A stretch of 64,000 nt of DNA from Beta vulgaris subsp. vulgaris. Its lineage: Eukaryota > Streptophyta > Magnoliopsida > Caryophyllales > Amaranthaceae. The notes beneath the pieces were generated by a model. That model was not told where the DNA came from and made no database searches. It saw only the letters and a list, made by a program, of their open reading frames with translations. The stretch is taken from NCBI RefSeq assembly GCF_026745355.1, contig NC_079206.1, positions 41,399,536 to 41,463,535 of the forward strand. Direction: 5' to 3'. Position numbers and translations under genes: made by a program. Below are positions 57,801 to 64,000 of the stretch, piece by piece (position 1 is the first letter of the stretch; each line of letters starts with the position of its first letter).

Positions 57801-58794
57801 TGTTTATGTTAAAATTTATCACTTACGATGAAATTAAAGTTTTTGTGGGACGTGTCAACCAGATGATGTTAAAGACAATGCAACAAAAGAATGCAAAGGG
57901 GGATCAAAGGGGATGAACACACAAAAGTGGTGACGCGGAAAACCCCAATGAAGGTGGGTAAAAAACCGCGGCTGGTTGGAGATCCACCAAACTAATATAG
58001 TTCACTATCTTTTTTTGTGACTGACCGTCGTTTACAAGAATGCTTAGTTCTCTCTAATGTTCTTCCAACAATATTGCGTAAAAAACATGTCAATGACCTT
58101 TCTCTCCCTTTTATATGCCTTCTTTTTCCCTTGGCTTTTTCAACGAATACAGAAATGGATTCCCTAATTATTACATTAACTCCATGCTTTAATCATGGGA
58201 AATTTTACACGCTCACTCTCCAACGTCTTGATGTTGTCCCATTTAACGACTGAATTTATGGCCCATAACACTCTTTCCTTATTTGGCTGGACCGTTATCA
58301 TTCGATGCCCTGCTCTCAATCTTACATCCTTCGCTGTGTCTTCGGGTTGCATTTACTTTGTCATCACGTCAGATGGTATCACGTCATCGAGTCATCGCGT
58401 CAGCGTCATCCTGTCAAAAAATTCAGCCATAACTGTTTGTGCGCCCCCAATTGTTGAATTGGGGTGGCACAAAGCCCATGAGACAATTGTTAAAAAATCA
58501 ATGAATCAAATGAAATTCTGCTCAAGTCATTAAGATATCACAAATCGCAAGAAATCTCGCCCTTGTCAATTTATGGAAAAAAAAAGAAGATTTCCAAAGA
58601 GACGCGTGGAAGGAAAGGAGATCTGTTTTGAGCGGTTATTTTTGGTAGTCCAAGAGTCTCAAAATACAAAAGGTAGTTTTGTATTTAAATAGCCGTTTTA
58701 ATTATAACCGTTGGCACGATTGTCATGATTACTCGCTGTTGGCATAAATAACTTAGGCGGCTAAGAAATCACAACTTTTACTCTAAGTTCATCA
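57801..58794 (-). mobile_element. 3' LTR of Tat-lineage element 2
   Basis: It is bounded by TG at 57801 and CA at 58793-58794, so TGATGAACTT...ACATAAACA on the minus strand, about 994 bp. A TATA-like CATATAAAAGGGAG lies near 58108 on the minus strand, and CCGCGGTTTTTTACCC is downstream. The adjacent AAAGAGAGAGAAAGATT (58795-58812, minus) is a good polypurine tract. Boundaries are by motif only, since the 5' LTR is outside the window. Confidence 0.6.
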
Positions 58795-58820
58795 AATCTT
58801 TCTCTCTCTTTAATTATAAT

Positions 58821-60290
58821 CTGCCCCAAGTCTGGAGGATCCTGAGCGTCATCGATAGGGTGACGGCGTCGTGGGACGAAGCCTTCACTCTCCACGACTT
58901 GCTGTTACATTATGAAATTAGGGTCAAAGTAAAAAATAGGATAGCCTTGCATGCAAAGGCGAGGTTATAGCCTCTGGTCGGGGGATACAGTCAAATGACA
59001 GAGGTTGGAAAAACAGGTTTGTGTTTGTGAAGAGATGGTCGCTAGGGGAAGCCGGGACGTCTTTGGTTGGCGGCTGGAATACCGAAGGTGTGTTTATTTT
59101 CAGTCTTTCTAAGTTCGTGACGTGTCGTTAACACCACTCTTACATCATTTCTACTGCAGGTCTTAACCCAAAACTGCTGTCGCATCGCGACGAATCTCAG
59201 AGTCTATGTGACAAGTTTTTGAAGGTGTCAGAGGAGGACAAGCAGTTCAGAAGGGTCCTTTTTGCTTCTTAAGACAGTTGTTCATCTATGGCTTCTGGTT
59301 ATTCTATCTAATTTAAATTCCTCTTCTTCCTTTTATTCTTTGGGTAGGACTCTACCAGGGAAGGTTTTACACTAATGAATCAATCACTTCCGGACAGGTT
59401 AATCTCAATCGCGTCTTAGGGGGAGTCTGGATGGGCAGGTGCTGGCTGAAATGTTGCGCAAGCGTAAGAGGGAGTCCTCTACTAACGCTGCGCCAGCGTC
59501 GTCTAAGAAGGATACAGCGGTTGTAGTTCACTTGGACGACGAGCTGGACGTCGCGTCTAAGACGCGCAAAACTGACTTCCTAGCTCCCCTAGACAAAAGC
59601 GGTCCTTCCTATTTTGTGACTGTCCCCAATGACTTCATGTCGTTGGAACGGTCCATATGGCCTGAAGCGGACATGTTCCTTTTTCCTAGCGCAATGGAGA
59701 GGGTCAAGGAACATACTCTTCCTCGCATGATGTCAGATGGGCTGGAGCTCCTATTTCAGGTATAGACCCTTGGTTTCTTTTTCATACATTATGCTCATTA
59801 TGATGATAACTTGTGATTCTCTAAGTAAAGCGTATTATGTCTTTTTGTGCAGTCTTCTCAACATCTCCTAATGGCTAAGAGGGAGATCTCCTCTCTGCTG
59901 AAGGGTCATCTGACCATGAAGCAGAGAATGCAGAAGGCTGAATTGGACGCGAAGTCCAAAAGCGATGAGGTGGAGTCTTGCAAGAAGGCCATGGAGAACA
60001 TGAAAAAAGCTTTACAGAAGAATGGGGAGGAGCTGGAGGAGATAAGGCAGAGGGCGACTAAGTTGGAGGAATCTTCTCGTCATGAAATCACGACGCTCCA
60101 GGCGAGTGTTGACGCACAGAAGAACGAGCTGGACTCTTCAACAAAAGTTGATGAAAACGCCCCGTCTTGTGTTGGCTTCATAGCGTCTGATGTGCCCCCT
60201 GACCCTGAAACCGAGAAGGAGGCTCCACCTACTGTCTTACCAGCTGAACGTCCGAGGAAAAGGAAGCTGAAGAGGTCCATGTTGTTAATT
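58821..60290 (+). pseudogene. Antisense additional ORF of the Tat element (Transposase_28/gypsy-type, coiled coil)
   Basis: The ORF is plus-strand, opposite to pol, between integrase and the LTR. Blocks are VWRILSVIDRVTASWDEAFT then LHDLLLHYEIRVKVKNR (58830-58965); after an intron (acceptor CTGCAG at 59157), LLSHRDESQSLCDKFLKVSE and EDKQFRRVLFAS; then 59445-59758 (RKRKRESSTNAAPASSKKDT; GPSYFVTVPNDFMSLERSIW). A second intron (59760-59852) leads to 59853-60290, a Lys/Glu-rich coiled coil (KAELDAKSKSDEVESCKKAM) ending PRKRKLKRS. This matches the 'putative gypsy-type transposon' domain plus a coiled coil. Some stops (58965, 59270) show decay. Function in the element is unknown. Confidence 0.65.
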
Positions 60291-61057
60291 TTTAGGCCCT
60301 TTATATCACCCCCCTTTTATCTAAACATTAATCAAACTTTTGTTATAGGTCACTTGAAAGAGTGACCTTTTGTACTGTACTTTTGGGTCACCCACGGGGG
60401 TGACCATAACTATTTATCGTTTTAAACTTTTTGGGTCACCTACGGAGGTGACCATTACGTTGATGCTTTTGAACTTTAGCAAAATTGTTCTTATGTCTTT
60501 GTTTTATATCGCATGTATGTGTCTCGGTCGTTATTCTGACGTTCCTAGAGGATGGTCAGGCGCTCAGTAAGCCATCTTTGGTCGTTCAGACGTATCGTTT
60601 GGAATCAATAAAAGTCATCACTAGTCGTTCAGACGTATCGTTTGGACTAAACGACTTTAGAATACATATAGGAGATACATAAAAACTTACATGTGTTCGT
60701 TAGAGAGATAGACGAAATGTCATCGGCAGTTATAACTTTAAAATGGCTGTGCCCCTGTCATAACGTCGGCTGAGGCAAGGGTGGACCAAAACACTTTACA
60801 TGGTGGCAAAATGCAAATCTGCCTAATGTCTTGTTAAAATCGTCGGGACGTTAACAAGTTGGACGGGAACAATTGCCTGCAACTCAACAATACCTAGTTA
60901 GAGAACACTATGGTCGCTAACAACTAGCGACACAGATATAATAGCATTACCATCTATCTATATCTCTATATATATATATATATATGCATTTTCTTTTTCT
61001 TTTTTTTTTTGTTTTATTTATTTTTTAGACTGGGAAAACAAAGCTTATCACTTAGCT
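60291..61057. other. Spacer between antisense ORF and integrase; short repeats
   Basis: Two hairpin copies of GGGTCACCCACGGGGGTGACC (21 nt, given in part; 60388-60408 and 60433-60453), a direct repeat AGTCGTTCAGACGTATCG at about 60580 and 60622, and a short TA tract near 60970. No gene on either strand. Confidence 0.6.
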
Positions 61058-62217
61058 TTAAAAGTAGTATCGTTTGAGGTGTGTGGCATTCCAGCTACGT
61101 GGCACGGAGCTTCCGTCACGTCGGACCAATTGGTAGGCTCCGTAGCCTACCACTTTACTAATTTGATATGGTCCTTCCCACTTCTGACCTAGCTTACCAG
61201 CGTTAGCCTCTTGTGTGTTCTGGAATACTTTCCTTAGGACCCAGTCTCCTTCGACGAAGGATTTGGCTTGGACGTTTTTGTTGAAGCTCCTCGCTACTAT
61301 TTGCTGCTGGGCCGCCATGCGTACCAACGCTGCGTCGCGCAACTCCTCAATGGTATCTAGGTCGTTTATCAATTCATCGCGATTTTGTCGTTCCGTCGCT
61401 ACGCTATATCTCGCAGTGGGACGCTCACTTCCGAAGGCAGGACAACCTCACAACCATAGACTAGTGAGAACGGAGTTTGTCCAGTCGTGGTGCGCGGTGT
61501 CGTGCGATTAGCCCATAAGATGGAAGGCAACGCCTCCGCCCATTTACCTTTCTTGGCTGCGAGTCGCTTCTTCAAAGAGTCAATGATCGTCTTGTTACTG
61601 GACTCAGCCTGTCCATTGGCTTGCGGGTATCTTGGTGTTGACGTTAGCAACGCTATGCCCCATTCATCGCAGAAACGTCTTGTCTCGTTGCTGATGAACA
61701 GCGACCCGTTGTCGCATACTATCTCGGACGGGACGCCAAATCTGCAAATGATGTTAGTGTATATAGAGGAAATCACTTCCTTATCGCGTACCTATTGAAA
61801 AGAACCTGCTTCAATCCACTTAGAAAAGTAGTCAGTTAGTGTTAACATAAAGACCTTCTGACCTGGGGCTGGAGGTAATTTGCCAACTATGTCCATGCCC
61901 CACTTCATGAAAGGCCAAGGTGTTAGAGTAGAATGCAAAAGTTCACAGGGTTTGTGCGTTATACCTACATGTCGTTGACAACTATCGCATTTGGCGACAT
62001 ACCTTATTGCATCCTTCCTCATTGTTGGCCAATAATAGCCCATGCACAATATTCTGTTGGATAAGCTGCGTCCTCCTGAATGATTTCCACAAGTGCCTTC
62101 ATGCATGTCCTTTAGGACTTGCCCCCACTGTTCCTCCTCCAAACAGCGTAGGTAGGGGCCCGCGACAGATTTTTTGAACAGTACTCCTTGAATGAGTACG
62201 TATCGCGACGCCTTGAA
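61058..62217 (-). pseudogene. Tat element integrase
   Basis: Minus strand, with zinc-binding H2C2 (HEGTCGNHSGG ... CDSCQRH) at 62100-61980. The catalytic core has the first Asp in WGMDIVGKLPPAPG, the second in [10 protein letters not shown] and Glu in [20 protein letters not shown], so the D,D,E triad is present. A C-terminal part QKWEGPYQISKVVGYGAYQL ends at RYYF (61058). The frame has a TGA at 62218 just before it, a TAG at 61792 and a shift near 61400, so the protein cannot be made whole. It is usually made as part of a single gag-pol polyprotein. Confidence 0.9.
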
Positions 62218-63207
62218 TCAAATTCTACGTGCTTCCACCTTATTTGTTGGGAGTACATCGTTAGCAAGGAAATCATAAAATGGTTTTGTCCAACTGACAC
62301 TTACTTCCTCGGCGTCAGGGTCGCTCTCAGGTGCGATATTATCGATGTTAATGGCGACCTCATGATTGTCTCGAAGCTGTTCGATCGTCGTCGTGACAGC
62401 GTCCCCGATGCTCCTAGCAGTAGCAAGGCTTGTCAAATGAACAATAGGGACGGACGTAAACGAAATGTCCCTTAGAGAAGATCCGAGATTGGCCAATGCA
62501 TCTGCTTGTGTATTCTGGTCCCTAGGTATGTGCAAAATGTCAAATGAATTAAACACTTTACTTTTACTCTTAGCTATTTCTAAATACATGGCCATTTTAG
62601 AGTCTTTTGCTGCGAGTTCGCCTTTGACTTGGCTGACTATCAGCAATGAATCGCTGAAGACTTTCAATGCTTTTGCTCCCATATCCTCTGCTAACGTCAT
62701 TCCAGCTATGAGCGCCTCGTACTCGGCTTTGTTATTCGTCGCTCTAAATTCACAGCAAATGGCTCGTACTTTCTTGCCCCCTTGTGGTGACTTTAGCACA
62801 ATGCCTAGACCTGCACCACAAAAATTAGAAGACCCATCAACAAACAATATCCAAGAGTCGTCGTTCACTTGATTAATCCTTGCGACTTCGTCGTTTGCAA
62901 GCTTCTCTAGCTCTGGGCTAAAGTCTGCCACAAAATCTGCCAAAGCTTGTGACTTGACAACGGTCCTTGGATGAAACTGGATATCGTATGCGCTGAGTGC
63001 TATTGCCCACTTGCTCATGCGACCTGTCAATTCTGGGTGTCGCAAGACAGACTTGATAGGATAATTAGTCATAACGACAACAGTATGTGTTTCGAAATAG
63101 TGCCAAAGCTTTTTAACAGCTACGACTATGGCTAAAATGAGCTTTTCTAATGAAGAATACCTGGTCTCCGCGTCTAGCAGAGACTTACTGACATAGTAGA
63201 TTGGTAG
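62218..63207 (-). pseudogene. Tat element RNase H tail plus second, archaeal-type RNase H
   Basis: After a TAG at 63208 the same minus-strand frame continues (IYYVSKSLLDAETRYSSLEK; LTGRMSKWAIALSAYDIQF) as the end of the ordinary gypsy RNase H. Then 62870-62480 reads WILFVDGSSNFCGAGLGIVL, ATNNKAEYEALIAGMTLAED, LKVFSDSLLIVSQVKGE and PRDQNTQADALANLGSSL. This has the D-G-S, N-x-A-E-Y-E-A, D-S and A-D-x-L-A-N motifs of the archaeal-type RNase H acquired by Tat elements. Catalytic D, E, D and D are all present. Confidence 0.9.
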
Positions 63208-64000
63208 CTACTGGCTCTCCGCTTCCCGCGTCAGAACAATGCTGACGGACACGTTACTTACCGCGAGATAGAGCTGCAACGTTTCCCCGATATTTGGTTT
63301 TGACAATAACGGTGGCGACGCTAAGTAGCTTTTAAGTTTTTGCAGCGCGTCTTCGTGTTGTTGCGTCCACTCGAAGCCCTTATTCTTTCTCCAGACGACA
63401 TAAAATAGGTGGCATTTCTCAGATGACCGGGATATGAAACGATTTAACGCAGCCACGCGACCAGTCAACTTTTGCACCTCCTTGACGCTTCGTGGGGACA
63501 GAATGTTGATGATGGCTTTTATTTGATCTTGGTTGGCTTCAATTCCTCGTTGCGTCACGACGTACCCTAAAAATTTTACTGCGGACACTCCAAAGGTGCA
63601 CTTAGTAGGATTTACAGTCATGCCATACCTTCGTAAGACGTCAAAAGCCTCCGATAGATGCTGAATGTGATCGTCTGCTCGCTTGGATTTCACGAGCATA
63701 TCGTCTATGTACACTTCCATAGTGTCACCCAGTTGATCTTTAAACATTTGATTAACCAGTTGCTGATATGTGGCACCTGCATTTTTCAAACCGAAAGGCA
63801 TAACCTTGTAACAATATATACCTTTATCAATAACAAATGCAGTCTTTTCCTGGTCGTCCGGATGCATCAATATTTGGTTGTACCCGGAATATGCGTCCAT
63901 GAACGTTAAAAGCTCGTGACCTGCCATCGCGTCGACCATTGCATCTATATGAGGGAGAGGGAATGGATCCTTGGGACATGCTTTGTTTAAATCCGTGAAG
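63208..64000 (-). pseudogene. Tat element reverse transcriptase (partial)
   Basis: Minus strand: FMDAYSGYNQILMHPDDQEK, MPFGLKNAGATYQQLVNQMF, YIDDMLVKSK (the Y-x-D-D active site) and KFLGYVVTQRGIEANQDQIK, followed by the connection region with GRVAALNRFISRSSEKC. A TAG at 63208-63210 ends the frame. The N-terminal fingers continue outside the window. Confidence 0.93.

Larger units (their letters stand above)
57801..64000 (-). mobile_element. Tat-lineage Ty3/gypsy element 2, minus strand, 3' half (runs off window end)
   Basis: In minus-strand order: reverse transcriptase (from beyond 64000), RNase H, an archaeal-type second RNase H, integrase, a long spacer with an antisense ORF, polypurine tract and 3' LTR. 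The duplicated RNase H and the antisense ORF after integrase are marks of the plant Tat lineage. The left edge TGTTTATGTTAAAA (57801) abuts the broken protease of gypsy element 1. The expected target duplication partner of 'actag' (57796-57800) is off the window. Confidence 0.85.

Noticed and set aside
58017..58533. Plus-strand frames in the 3' LTR of the Tat element
   Set aside because: They lie within LTR sequence with promoter-like elements on the other strand and have no recognisable domain.

Overview
The window is plant nuclear DNA, almost certainly a dicot and possibly an Amaranthaceae-type genome (that family guess is an impression, not shown by the sequence). It is AT-rich and intron-bearing, and most of it is nested transposable elements: En/Spm (CACTA) DNA transposons, Ty3/gypsy and Ty1/copia retrotransposons, a LINE, MITEs and a very large foldback/Mutator-like element. 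Only one intact host gene was found, a six-exon minus-strand CGI121/TPRKB-type KEOPS subunit at 41311-43899, whose exon phases all agree over 171 codons.

Layout. 1-6134: 5' part of an autonomous-type CACTA element on the minus strand (decayed TNP2 transposase and the start of a second gene). It sits in the ORF2 start of a LINE (6135-6828), which is itself split from its ORF1 (15671-16604) by a second CACTA element (6829-15667, TTA duplication) carrying a LINE fragment and a two-exon gene of unknown function. 16618-20285: gypsy-type solo LTR and a decayed copia element. 20989-38872: a giant inverted-repeat element between (TA)n tracts, with arms made of a degenerate 'ataactctaa' motif array. 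Nested in it are a 641-bp CACTA MITE, a complete 12.5-kb CACTA element (24046-36584, TTA duplication), a Stowaway MITE and a tRNA-like sequence. 39-41 kb: decayed minus-strand coding fragments. 41.3-44.3 kb: the host gene with a LINE fragment in intron 1. 44768-48630: a Harbinger-type MITE split by a 3.6-kb solo LTR. 51946-53544: a fifth CACTA element. 54575-57800: 5' half of a plus-strand gypsy element, cut at its protease by a minus-strand Tat-lineage gypsy element (57801 to the window end) with an antisense additional ORF.

The most interesting observations concern the CACTA elements. Five CACTA ends or elements lie within 54 kb, each with its own subterminal motif. The four whose two ends are both visible have exact 3-bp target duplications. 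The two TNP2-bearing elements share a three-hairpin block in the transposase leader. Its sequences have diverged, but the stems are kept by paired changes and the mismatches become G-U pairs in the sense RNA, which points to selection on an RNA structure. The complete element also carries an Ulp1-type protease domain, two arrays of a 170-bp satellite (one inside an intron of the protease gene), and an 825-bp tract of almost pure C-rich minisatellite.
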